Assembly: GCA_905221605.1 (NCBI GenBank)
Contig: CAJNDS010000700.1
Span: 22,501-38,860, forward strand
Direction of reading: 5' to 3'
DNA: 16,360 nt
Source of the DNA: Symbiodinium natans
Lineage: Eukaryota > Sar > Dinophyceae > Suessiales > Symbiodiniaceae
Part shown: positions 1-8,097 of the stretch, piece by piece
How positions within the stretch are numbered: the first letter of the stretch is position 1
Layout of the letters: each line of letters opens with the position of its first letter
Translations under genes and position numbers: made by a program
Notes under the pieces: generated by a model
Database searches by the model: none
What the model was told of the DNA's origin: nothing
Seen by the model: only the letters and a program-made list of their open reading frames with translations

Positions 1-427
1 TTTAGGGTTTAGTTAGGGCTTTGGGTTTACAGTAGTTTACATTGAGGTCTTTAGAGGTGTAAGGGGCTTTCGGTGCTATAGGGTTCTCAAGTGCTTTATG
101 GGATTTCGGGCCTTAGACACTTCTTTGGATTTGAAAGTTTAGGGCTGTCGGGTTCAAGGATTCAACAAGTTCAGAGTTTAGGGTTTAGGGTTTAGGGTTT
201 AGGGCTTAAGGGGTTTTAGGCTTGAGGCTTGAAGGTCATAGGCCTGCAGGTTGCGGGGGTTGAAGCCTCGCGGTTTGAGTAGGGCTTGATATAGGGGTTA
301 GGGTTTAGGGTTTAGGGTTAGGGTTTAGGGTTTAGGGTTTAGGGTTTAGGGTTTAGGGTTTAGGGTTCAGGGTTCAGGGTTCAGGGTTCAGGGTTTAGGG
401 TTCAGGGTTCACGGTTCAGGGTTTGGG
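1..427 (+). repeat. Degenerate to perfect TTTAGGG telomere-like cluster
   Basis: The first 60 bases carry decayed copies, 177-204 holds four near-perfect heptamers, and 294-427 is a continuous tract that shifts from TTTAGGG to a run of TTCAGGG variants (about 363-427). Spacers 31-176 and 205-293 are GT-rich, contain isolated GGTTT/AGGG fragments and have no credible gene. The gradient from perfect to decayed suggests old repeat seeds eroding in place and not a chromosome end, because blocks of opposite orientation follow. Confidence 0.9.
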
Positions 428-840
428 GCTTCTTTAGAATCAACCTCAGGCATGGAGAGTGCGGCAAGCGTCGCGTCCAAACGGTGGAAGGGCCAATTTT
501 GGCCGCGAGTCGGCCGCCACTTTGTCAACCGACCATGTAAAAGTTTTAGCTGCGATGTAGGGTTGAGCGTGAGTTGGGATGTAGGAACCCTTATAAACCC
601 TAACCCTAAATCCTAAACCCTACGCAAAGGCTCGTGGGTAGTTGTAAGTAGGGTTAGAAGGTCCTCTATTGAAGGGAACAACCAGCAATAACTCTCGTTA
701 CCCAAGTTCAGCCCTACACCCTGGCCTATACGCGAAGCTCGAAGACCCTAAACCCTAAACCCTCCTGAGCCCTACTGCCAATCCCATATTTCCCTAAAAC
801 CGAGTTTGGGGTTTAGGTTTTGCATGGGGCCTCCGAAGAA
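428..840 (-). repeat. Spacer with two short CCCTAAA blocks
   Basis: CCCTAAA-type copies occur at 594-622 and 745-763. The rest (428-593, 623-744, 764-840) is mixed-composition unique sequence with no open frame of useful length, no tRNA-like boxes and no recognisable domain. I see nothing else in it. Confidence 0.75.
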
Positions 841-946
841 CCTTAAACCCTAAACCCTAAACCCTAAACCCTGAACCCTGAACCCTAAAACCCTAAACCC
901 TAAACCCTAAACCCTAAACCCTCAACCCTCAACCCTCAACCCTCAA
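841..946 (-). repeat. CCCTAAA telomere-like block with CCCTGAA and CCCTCAA runs
   Basis: About fifteen heptamers on the complementary strand. The variants are grouped: CCCTGAA near 870-885 and CCCTCAA at about 920-946. The grouping suggests local slippage amplification of point-mutated units. Confidence 0.9.
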
Positions 947-1060
947 GCCCAGACCCTCCCACGCTCCAACTCCTACTTCACTTGAAGGTCCGTCGTTGCT
1001 TGAACATCCGTCGGTGCTCCTGTCCGCTTGGGTCTGGTAGATGGCCTGTTCCGACCACAG
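947..1060. other. Unique spacer, no gene
   Basis: Mixed sequence with two partly repeated phrases (GTCCGTCGTTGCT and CATCCGTCGGTGCT) at about 987-1020, probably a small local duplication. No frame or RNA signal is visible. Confidence 0.5.
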
Positions 1061-1172
1061 TGTAGGGTTTAGGGTTTAGGGTTTAGGGTTGAGAGTTGAG
1101 GCTTTAGGGTTTAGGGTTTAGGGTTGAGGGTTTCGGGTGTAGGGTTTCGGGTTTAGGGTTCAGGGTTTAAGG
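1061..1172 (+). repeat. TTTAGGG telomere-like block, variant rich
   Basis: Perfect heptamers at each core, interleaved with TTGAGGG, TTTCGGG and GTGTAGGG variants. Orientation is opposite to the preceding block, so the two do not form one head-to-tail array. Confidence 0.88.
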
Positions 1173-1292
1173 TTCGGGTGTTTGTTAGGTGTTGCCACAA
1201 AGTTCCCGAAACCTTGCCCCAAAGCAGCATCCCCCGAAGAATGTGATAAAGGACTCGTTTCTGTCGGGACTCGAGGCGATATGCCGATCTTC

Positions 1293-1388
1293 CGTACCCT
1301 AAACCCTAAACCTTGAACCCTAAAACCCTACACCCTAAAACCCCAAAACCCTAACCCCTAACCCTAAACCCTAAACCCTAAACCCCAA
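1293..1388 (-). repeat. CCCTAAA telomere-like block, degenerate
   Basis: CCCTAAA copies mixed with CCCTAAAA, CCCCTAA and CCCCAAA forms. The 120-bp spacer before it (1173-1292) shows no gene. Confidence 0.85.
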
Positions 1389-1473
1389 GCCTCGGCCATA
1401 CAGGCAGGCGCCCTCAAGTCAGCTGGTAATTGCTATTGATGGTCGCCTTTGGGGCTCCAATCACGGTGGCGTA

Positions 1474-1547
1474 TGTTTAGGGTTTAGGGTTTAGGGTTTA
1501 GGGTTTAGGGTTGAGAGTTGAGGGTTTCGGGTTTAGGGTGTAGGGTA
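1474..1547 (+). repeat. TTTAGGG telomere-like block
   Basis: Five perfect heptamers followed by TTGAGAG, TTGAGGG and TTTCGGG variants. Confidence 0.88.
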
Positions 1548-1807
1548 CCCAACGAACCATTAAAAAATAGAACAGACCACAAGTAGACTTCTAGGGGTTC
1601 TAGGGGTCGGTAGTGCAGGCACCAGCACCGTGACTTCGGTGACCCTAGGCCCCACTACAACGTAGGAGAAGAAAAGGGTAGGCTGTCACGTGGCTATAAG
1701 AATTAGGCTTGTATAAGGGGACCTAACCCAATGAAAAGGGAATAAAAGGGCCCACTCTGGGCCTAAAACGCAAACATAAACCCAAGACCCTGCACCACAA
1801 ACAGCAT
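1548..1807. other. 260-bp unique spacer, no gene
   Basis: Contains two TTCTAGGGGT phrases around 1591-1607 and a short inverted pair (CTAGGGGTC with GACCCTAGG at about 1602-1648). It also holds AAGGGGACC and AAAGGGCCCA motifs (about 1715-1755), which recur near 15717-15765. No frame, tRNA box or known domain can be seen. Confidence 0.5.
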
Positions 1808-1875
1808 GCCCTAAACCCGAAACCCTGAACCCTAAAACCTAACCCTAAACCCTAAACCCTAAACCCTAAACCCCA
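1808..1875 (-). repeat. CCCTAAA telomere-like block
   Basis: Starts with decayed copies (CCCGAAA, CCCTGAA) and becomes perfect CCCTAAA toward its right end. Confidence 0.87.
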
Positions 1876-1959
1876 AGCCCAAAAGCCCTGAACACCCGAA
1901 GCTTCCGCGGCCTGCGAAAAGCCGTGGCTGGGGCTCCTCGGGACTGCTGTTCTTCCCCG

Positions 1960-2063
1960 AAGTTTAGGGTTTAGGGTTTAGGGTTTAGGATTTAGGATTT
2001 AGGGTTTAGGGTTTAGGGTTCAGGATTTAGGGTTTAGGGTTCAGGGTTTAGGGTTGAGCGTTC
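1960..2063 (+). repeat. TTTAGGG telomere-like block
   Basis: About fourteen heptamers with TTTAGGA and TTCAGGG variants interspersed. Followed by a gene-free 110-bp spacer (2064-2179). Confidence 0.9.
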
Positions 2064-2179
2064 AGTCCAGGGGCTATGCGCCGCGCCAAGTATGCCGAAG
2101 TAAAACACAGAATGGGGGCCTTGCAGGCTTGCAGGTATTGCTTGTTTATTTGAGGGGGGCTTTGCGGGGTTTAAGGCAA

Positions 2180-2249
2180 CCCCAAACCCCAAACCCCAAA
2201 CCCCAAACCCCAAACCCCAAACCCTAAACCCTAAACCCTAAACCTCCTA
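2180..2249 (-). repeat. CCCCAAA variant array passing into CCCTAAA
   Basis: Six tandem CCCCAAA heptamers (2180-2221) run directly into three CCCTAAA copies and then into poly-C. The sharp switch from one variant to the canonical unit points to amplification of a single mutated unit. Confidence 0.9.
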
Positions 2250-2333
2250 CCCCCCCGCCCCCACCCCCCCCACCCCCCCCCCCCCACCCCCCCCCCCCCC
2301 CCCCCACCCCCCCCCCCGCCACCCCCCCCCCCC
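2250..2333. repeat. Interrupted poly-C tract, left of island
   Basis: 84 bases of C with sparse single A or G interruptions, ending 7 bases before the left inverted repeat of the island. On the minus strand it reads as poly-glycine inside a short open frame (2224-2427), which I regard as an artefact of the tract. The G-rich strand could form a G-quadruplex. Exact length is likely unreliable in any assembly. Confidence 0.92.
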
Positions 2334-2340
2334 GTGTGCA

Positions 2341-2378
2341 GCTTAAATAGGGTTTATTTGGAAGCTGGCACTCGTGTT
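2341..2378 (+). repeat. Left 38-bp boundary inverted repeat
   Basis: Begins GCTTAAATAGGG and ends CTCGTGTT. Its reverse complement is at 6786-6823, with three mismatches in positions 28-31. The element contains a single GGGTTTA heptamer, so it may derive from a decayed telomere-like unit. Confidence 0.85.
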
Positions 2379-2447
2379 CACAAGAGGAAAAAAGGCCCCA
2401 AAACGTATACTTATTTACAAGAGCCAACTTCCAAATAGACCCTATTT
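2345..2447. repeat. 25-bp local inverted repeat at left edge of island
   Basis: Arms 2345-2369 and 2423-2447 pair at 23 of 25 positions around a 53-base loop. The same core is therefore present three times in the window, once forward and twice reversed (also at 6797-6823). Confidence 0.85.
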
Positions 2448-2459
2448 TAGGTCCTAGGG

Positions 2460-3760
2460 GGGGTCCCAGGCCTGAATTAAATATGAAGGCCCCGATTTAA
2501 ATATGAATATTTAATTCTGGAGCTTCATATTTAAATTATTTAATTCGGGCACGGGAATTAAATAATTTAAATAATTTAAATAATTTAAATAATTTAAATA
2601 TTTTAAATCCTGGAGGGGGGGGGCCGGGCCTCCTCCCGCAGGAGGAATTAGATAATTTAAATATGAAGGCCCCGAATTAAATATTAATATTTAATTCGGG
2701 GCCTTCATATTTAAATTATTTAATTCTTCCTGCGGGAGGAGGCCCGCCCCCCCCCCCCTCCAGGATTTAAATTATTTAAATTATTTAATTCCCGGGCCCG
2801 AATTAAATAATTTAAATATGAAGCTCCCGAATTAAATATTCATATTTAAATCGTGGCCTTCATATTTAAATTATTTAAATCGGGCCCGGGAATTAATAAT
2901 TTGAATAATTTAAATAATTTAAATAATTTAAATAATTTAAATCCTGAGGGGGGGGGGGGCGGGCCTCCTCCCGCAGGAAGAATTAAATAATTTAAATATG
3001 AAGGCCCCGACTTAAATATGAATATTTAATTCGGGGCCTTCATATTTAAATTATTTAATTCCTCCTGCGGGAGGAGGCCCGGCCCCCCCCCCTCCAGGAT
3101 TTAAAATATTTAAATTATTTAAATTTTTTAAATTATTTAAATTATTTAAATTATTTAATTCCCGGGCCCGATTTAAATAATTTAAATATGAAGCTCCCGA
3201 ATTAAATATTCATATTTAAATCGTGGCCTTCATATTTAAATTATTTAAATCGGGCCCGGGAATTAACTAATTTAAATAATTTAAATAATTTAAATGGGCC
3301 CGGGAATTAAATAAGTTAAATAATTTAAATAATTTAAATAATTTAAATCCGGGAGGGGGGGGGGGGCCGGGCCTCCTTTTGCAGGAGGAATTAAATAATT
3401 TAAATATGAAGGCCCCGAATTAAATATTCATATTTAAATCGAGGCCTTCATATTTAAATTATTTAATTCCTCCTGGGGGAGGAGGCCCGCCCCCCCCCCC
3501 TCCAGGATTTAAATTATTTAAATTATTTAAATTATGTAATTCCCGGGCCCGATTTAAATAATTTAAATATGAAGGCAACGATTTAAATATGAATATTTAA
3601 TTCGGGAGCTTCATATTTAAATTATTTAAATCGGGCCCGGGAATTAAATAATTTAAATAATTTAAATAATTTAAATAATTTAAATCCTGGAGGGGGGGGG
3701 GCCGGGCCTCCTCCCGCAGGAGGAATTAAATAATTTAAATATGAAGGCCCCGAATTAAAT
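2460..3760. repeat. AT-rich satellite of alternating long palindromes
   Basis: Built from AATTTAAAT-type 9-mers, GC-rich clamps (CCCGGGCCCG and GGCCTCCTCCCGCAGGAGG) and G- or C-runs of 9-13 bases. Type A palindromes are centred near 2685, 3020 and 3428, type B near 2500, 2840, 3210 and 3591. Spacing between centres is 155-218 bp, so each monomer is flipped relative to the next. A-type arms exceed 60 bp with few mismatches on each side. In the first, 2631-2640 and 2731-2740 are exact reverse complements. Each arm also contains a nested CCTCCT/AGGAGG hairpin. No gene is present. Confidence 0.9.
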
Positions 3761-3860
3761 NNNNNNNNNNNNNNNNNNNNNNNNNNNNNNNNNNNNNNNN
3801 NNNNNNNNNNNNNNNNNNNNNNNNNNNNNNNNNNNNNNNNNNNNNNNNNNNNNNNNNNNN
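3761..3860. other. 100-N assembly gap
   Basis: Exactly 100 N, the conventional placeholder for a gap of unknown size. By alignment of GGCCCC at 3746 with GGCCCC at 2668, the next palindrome centre would fall at about 3763, so the sequence stops three bases before it. True length and the adjacency of the two sides are unproven. Confidence 0.97.
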
Positions 3861-4660
3861 TCATTGCTCTTCCCATGAAAATTGCTTCCTTTTGATCTCT
3901 CCTCTCTCCTTTCTCTCTCCCTTCTCTTCTCTTGTTCTCTGTTAAATCTCAAAATCACACCAAAGGAAGCTTCTTTTCCTTATTGAATGAAAAAGAAAAA
4001 GAAGAAAAGAGATAGGTAAAGACACTGAAGAGCGCCACTGCCTATTGTTTCATTCCCTTTCCTCTCTTTCTATGTGTTGTTTCCCTTGTTGTTTCAGAAA
4101 GCTAGCAAAATAAGGGCAAGGGGGCTTCCTGAAGAGGAGAGGGCACCTATTTGTTTTAATTATAGAGGGGAAAGCGAGAGACAAGGAAGGGAGAGATGAT
4201 AGATAAAGAAGAGTGCTATCCGTCTCCTTGTTTCTTGTGTCTTCTCTTCTTTTCAGTTCATCATATTCCTCTTTTCGGCCTGTCTCTTCTGCTCTTTTCC
4301 TTACCCTTCTCCTTTTCAAGTTCTTCCAATTTAGTTTTTCTGTTTCGAAAAGAAAGAGGGAAGGGAGAGAGAAGGGCGAGAGGATAGATAAAGAAGAGTG
4401 CCATCTTCTTTGCGCCTTGTTTTGTCTCTCCATCTTCTTTGTTCATCTCTCTTCTATTCTTTTCTTGGCTCTTCCCATTAGAATTGTGTTCCTTTTATCT
4501 CTGCTCTCTCCTTCTCTTTCCCTTGTCTTCTCCTGTTCCCCTTTAAATGACAAAAACACAAGAAAGGAAGAAGAGGGGAATGGAGGCCCTTTTCCTGTAT
4601 TCTCCTGTTGCAATGAATAAGGAAAAGAGCATAGGAGATAAGGAAGGGAATTGAAAAGAA
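3861..4660 (+). repeat. Higher-order repeat, first copy
   Basis: Positions 3861-4257 match 5763-6159 nearly base for base at an offset of 1902. After a missing 173-bp segment, 4258 onward matches 6333 onward at an offset of 2075. This copy therefore lacks the counterpart of 6160-6332, including one CACAAGAAAGGAA box. Confidence 0.88.
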
Positions 4661-4995
4661 AATGGGCGATCGGGTGTCCTTTTTGCTAGTTTTCTGCATC
4701 TTCAAGGAAGAAAAAAGGACACCCGCCCAAGAAGGAAAAGTAACTTAAGAGATAGGGAGGAAATTGAAGAGCTCCTCTCTTTACCTAGTCATTCCCTGTC
4801 CTCTCTTCTTATCTGTTGTTTGTCTTATTCGCTTCAAAAAGCAAAATAAGGGAAAGGCGATTTCCTGAAGAGGAAGAAGGGCGCCTACCTGTGAATAGCA
4901 AGATTGATTTTTTCTAATTAGGGAGAGACTTGCCCCGCCTGAGCCTCCCTGGCCTGCTTGTTGTGGCCACATACAGTTGCGCTTCCAGCAAAATG
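4661..4995. repeat. Atypical segment inside the CT/GA satellite
   Basis: Two parts fit the monomer poorly: 4661-4780 (with the related phrases GGGTGTCC and GGACACCC forming a small inverted pair) and 4895-4985 (a GC-richer stretch). They account for the longer 503-bp spacing between the boxes at 4558 and 5061. The part at 4845-4890 still resembles 4110-4150. No gene is evident. Confidence 0.6.
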
Positions 4996-5762
4996 GCATC
5001 CTTGTTATCTCGTCTCACTTCTCTTTCCCTTCTCTCCTTCTGTTTCCTTTTGACTGATAAACCACAAGAAAGGAACTTGTGTGATAAGGCAGTGGAAGGG
5101 TAAGCAGAGGGTGACTCCTGGCGCGTGGACCGGTCCATACTTCATCATACCCCTCCTCTCGGCCTATCTCTTCTGTTCCTTTCCTTACCCTTCTCCTTCT
5201 CATAGTTCTTCCTTTTTGTTTTCTTATTTCGAAAAGAAAGAGGGAAGGGAGAGAGAAGGGAGAGAGGATAGATAAAGAAGAGTGCCATCTTCTCTGCGCC
5301 TTGTTTTGTCTCTCCCACTTCTCTATTCATCTCTCTTCTATTCTTTTCTTTGCTCTTCCCATTAACAATGCAATCCTTTTGTCTCTCCTCTCTCCTTCTC
5401 TCTCCCTTCTCTTCTCCTGTTCCCCTTTAAATGACAAAAGCGCAAGAAAGGAAGAACAAGAGGGGAATGGAGGCCATGTTCCTTTCTTTTCCAATGGATG
5501 GGGAAAGCGAGCGGGGTTGGCTCCTTGTCCGTAGACCCTCCCCATGCTGCAGCAAATCCCTCCTCTCGCCCTATCGCCTCTGTTCTTTTCCTTGTTCCCA
5601 AACGGAAAAAGAAAACGGGTTCCTTTACATGTTCATTGTTCTTCCTTTTGTTTTTATTTGAAAGGGAAAGATAAGAAAGAGAGGAAAGAAGAAAACGAGC
5701 ACCATCTTCTCTTTGCCTGATTTTGCACCTCCCTCTCCTGTCTTCATTCTCTTCCATGATTT

Positions 5763-6735
5763 TCATTGCTCTTCCCATGAAAATTGCTTCCTTTTGATCT
5801 CTCCTCTCTCCTTTCTCTCTCCCTTCTCTTCTCTTGTTCTCTCTTAAATCTCAAAATCACACCAAAGGAAGCTTCTTTTCCTTATTGAATAAAAAAGAAA
5901 AAGAAGAAAAGAGATAGGTAAAGACACTGAAGAGCGCCACTGCCTATTGTTTCATTCCCTTTCCTCTCTTTCTATGTGTTGTTTCCCTTGTTGTTTCAGA
6001 AAGCTAGCAAAATAAGGGCAAGGGGGCTTCCTGAAGAGGAGAGGGCACCTATTTGTTTTAATTATAGAGGGAAAAGCGAGAGACAAGGAAGGGAGAGATG
6101 ATAGATAAAGAAGAGTGCTATCCGTCTCCTTGTTTCTTGTGTCTTCTCTTCTTTTCAGTACCCCTCCAGAAAATTCAAATGGCCTCCTTGTTGTCTCTCC
6201 TCTCTCACTTCCCTTGCCCTTCTCTCCTTCTGTTACCTTTTAACTAATAAAACACAAGAAAGGAACTTGTATGATAAAGCAGTGGAAGGGTAAGCAGAGG
6301 GTGACTCCTTGCGCGTGGACCTTGCCCATACTTCATCATATCCCTCTTTTCGGCCTGTCTCTTCTGCTCTTTTCATTACCCTTCTCCTTTTCAAGTTCTT
6401 CCTTTTTAGTTTTTCTGTTTCGAAAAGAAAGAGGGAAGGGAGAGAGAAGGGAGAGAGGATAGATAAAGAAGAGTGCCATCTTCTTTGCGCCTTGTTTTGT
6501 CTCTCCATCTTCTTTGTTCATCTCTCTTCTATTCTTTTCTTGGCTCTTCCCATTAAAATTGTGTTCCTTTTATCTCTCCTCTCTCCTTCTCTTTCCCTTC
6601 TCTTCTCCTGTTCCCCTTTAAATGACAAAAACACAAGAAAGGAAGAACAAGAGGGGAATGGAGGCCCTTTTCCTGTATTCTCCTGTTGCAATGAATAAAG
6701 AAAAAAGGATAGGAGATAAGGAAGGGAATTGAGGA
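5763..6735 (+). repeat. Higher-order repeat, second copy
   Basis: Retains the 173 bp (6160-6332) absent from the first copy. That segment is itself homologous to 4999-5140 in an intervening monomer, so the fuller form is probably ancestral and the first copy carries a deletion. Confidence 0.85.
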
Positions 6736-6785
6736 GCTCCTTTCGCTACTTTCTTATGCCCTTTCCTTTGTATCTACCACACAAA

Positions 6786-6823
6786 AACACGACTCTCAGC
6801 TTCCAAATAAACCCTATTTAAGC
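6786..6823 (-). repeat. Right 38-bp boundary inverted repeat
   Basis: Reverse complement of 2341-2378 at 35/38 positions. It is followed at once by AGCCACCC and poly-C, whereas the left copy is preceded by poly-C. Confidence 0.85.
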
Positions 6824-6852
6824 CACCCACCCCCCCCCCCCCACCCTCCCCC
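6823..6852. repeat. Interrupted poly-C tract, right of island
   Basis: About 30 bases of C with single A or T interruptions. It matches the left poly-C in strand, so it is not part of the inverted repeat. Confidence 0.88.
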
Positions 6853-6905
6853 TCGTGTTCAAATTCGAAAGGAGCCGCCCTCGTGTTCAAATTCGAAAGG
6901 AGCCG
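6850..6905 (+). repeat. Exact 28-bp tandem duplication
   Basis: Units 6850-6877 and 6878-6905 are identical (start CCCTCGTGTTC, end GGAGCCG). The phrase CTCGTGTTCA is shared with 2372-2381 inside the left edge of the island, which links the two flanks. Confidence 0.9.
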
Positions 6906-7004
6906 CTCAAAGCCCTGGTGCTCAGGGCCCGGGACCCCTCCTGAGCCATGAACACTCAAGCGGAACCTCCAAACGCCGGAGATTTCCAGGGTTGAGGGTC
7001 TACA

Positions 7005-7063
7005 GGGTTTAGGGTTTAGGGTTTAGGGTTTAGGGTTCAGGGTTTAGGGTTTAGGGTTTAGGG
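7005..7063 (+). repeat. TTTAGGG telomere-like block
   Basis: Eight heptamers with one TTCAGGG variant. This is the first block to the right of the island. The 100-bp spacer before it (6906-7004) has no gene. Confidence 0.9.
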
Positions 7064-7165
7064 AGCACCCTGAACCCATCTGCTGTGCCTTTGAAGCATT
7101 CAGCCAAACTATTGCTTAAGGCGCAGTTCCTGTCTCACACGGTCTAGCATGGCAGGTACTCTCAG

Positions 7166-7283
7166 TGCACCCAACCCTGCGAACCCTATCAACCCTATAC
7201 CGCCACAAACCCCATAAACCCAATAAACCACTCAAACCGTTTTAGGGTTTAGGGTTTAGGGTTTAGGGTTTAGGGTTTAGGGC
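7166..7283. repeat. Degenerate CCCTATA/CCCAATA cluster meeting a TTTAGGG block
   Basis: 7166-7230 has decayed complement-strand units (AACCCTATC, AAACCCCAT, AAACCCAAT). 7240-7283 has six perfect TTTAGGG units in the opposite sense. The two form a convergent pair with only about 10 bp between. Confidence 0.8.
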
Positions 7284-7400
7284 GAATAAAACCTTTACCT
7301 TGGACTTTTAGACTACCACCCATCGTGTCCTGCGCGCGGCTTGGACAATGCCCTTTGCACCACTTGCCTCGCAACCCCCATGGATGGGGATGGCAGGACT
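7284..7400. other. Unique spacer, no gene
   Basis: Mixed composition. A minus-strand frame (7270-7482) crosses it but reads mainly through telomere-like repeat (GLGFWVLGLWVLG), so it is not accepted as coding. Confidence 0.5.
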
Positions 7401-7497
7401 TACAAACCCAAAACCCTAAACCCAAAACCCAAAGCCCTAAAACCCAAAACCCTAAACCCAAAACCCCAAACCTAAAACCCAAAACCCTAAACCTAGG
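7401..7497 (-). repeat. AAACCCA/CCCTAAA mixed array
   Basis: Alternates AAACCCA, AAACCCT and AAAACCC, so both T-to-A substitution and A insertion variants have spread through the block. Confidence 0.85.
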
Positions 7498-7527
7498 GCT
7501 GTAGGTCTCTGGAGACTGCCAAGCTTA

Positions 7528-7610
7528 GGGCTCAAGGCTTCGCGATCCAGGGGATCCTGTGAGGGTTCAAAAGAGAGGCCCAACCTGGGAAAGCCTCAAG
7601 CCTTGAGCCC
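7528..7610. repeat. 13-bp perfect inverted repeat
   Basis: Arms 7528-7540 (GGGCTCAAGGCTT) and 7598-7610 (AAGCCTTGAGCCC) are exact complements around a 57-base loop. CAAG and CTTG just outside extend the symmetry with a 3-base offset. It is probably a small foldback element. Confidence 0.75.
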
Positions 7611-7620
7611 CTTGTTCAGA

Positions 7621-7725
7621 CTTAGGGTTTAGGGTTTAGGGTTTAGGGTTTACGGTTTAGGGTTTAGGGGTTCGGGGTTCGGGTTTAGGGTTTAGGGTTA
7701 GGGTTGTTTAGAAGTTTAGGTTTCG
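7621..7725 (+). repeat. TTTAGGG telomere-like block
   Basis: About twelve units with TTTACGG, TTCGGGG and TTAGGG variants. Confidence 0.88.
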
Positions 7726-7785
7726 GATGGCACCAGCTAGCATCTGCTGAGTTTGAGGAGGTTGGGCTTAGATGGAGGTCGTGAA

Positions 7786-7922
7786 TAAACCCCAAACTCA
7801 AAACCCTAAACCCTCGACCCATGTTTCAGGGTGTCAGGGTTCACAAGCTTTTCAAATTCGGCCTTAGGCCCAGGTGAGCATCTTCCTAGACATTCCTCTG
7901 TCAACCCTAAACCCGAAACCCT
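7786..7922 (-). repeat. Two short CCCTAAA clusters
   Basis: Decayed copies at 7786-7818 and 7903-7922, separated by unique sequence. No gene is visible here or in 7923-8097. A minus-strand frame at 7927-8124 has no recognisable features. Confidence 0.7.
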
Positions 7923-8097
7923 ACTCTCAGGAGTTTACTGTGGCTACGTCCGCCAGGTTCTTAGTAGGGAATTGGTGAATTAGGCACCCTACTGAAACCA
8001 TCAAGGGAGTAAGACTCGTACCCCTGAGGCTGTGGTTTACCTGAATCCCGAAGCCCTGACCCGGGCGATTGCGTCCCGCCCTGCTACTGCTCCGAAT

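Larger units (their letters stand above)
3861..6735. repeat. CT/GA-rich satellite, ~390-bp monomers
   Basis: Every monomer has a pyrimidine-rich half (TCTCTCCTCTCTCC type) and a purine-rich half (GGGAAGGGAGAGAGAAGGG type), which are imperfect inverted complements of each other. The recurring box (A)CAAGAAAGGAA or CACCAAAGGAAG falls at about 3955, 4558, 5061, 5450, 5862, 6252 and 6633. The last four spacings are 381-412 bp. A second box, ATAAAGAAGAGTGC, recurs near 4200, 4387, 5272, 6103 and 6462. Many open frames of 60-138 residues occur on both strands because such DNA is poor in stop codons, and I do not call them genes. Confidence 0.9.
2341..6823. other. 4.5-kb telomere-repeat-free island bounded by inverted repeats
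   Basis: The segment starts and ends with 38-bp inverted repeats (2341-2378 and 6786-6823) matching at 35 of 38 positions, the outer 27 exactly. It contains no TTTAGGG block, although these occur every few hundred bases on both sides, and it consists of two satellites separated by an assembly gap. Poly-C lies outside both ends, in the same (not inverted) orientation. No transposase frame and no matching target duplication are visible at its ends. It could be a composite insertion, a satellite island seeded by recombination, or a scaffolding artefact joined at the 100-N gap. Confidence 0.55.

Noticed and set aside
1-427. Chromosome end (true telomere) at the left edge
   Set aside because: The tract is short and decayed, and opposite-orientation blocks follow within 200 bases. 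Similar blocks occur over the whole window.
2224-2427. Minus-strand 67-codon frame with a glycine-rich half
   Set aside because: The glycine run is the complement of the poly-C tract and the rest spans the inverted repeat. No family is recognised.
3622-3958. Minus-strand frames through the N gap
   Set aside because: They exist only because N codons are read as open.
4050-5778. Many overlapping open frames of 60-138 codons on both strands in the CT/GA satellite
   Set aside because: Low-complexity Lys/Glu/Arg-rich or Ser/Phe/Leu-rich translations in several frames at once, explained by repeat composition and shortage of stop codons. No domain is visible and frames shift between monomers, apart from the equal-length 61-codon case reported as a finding.
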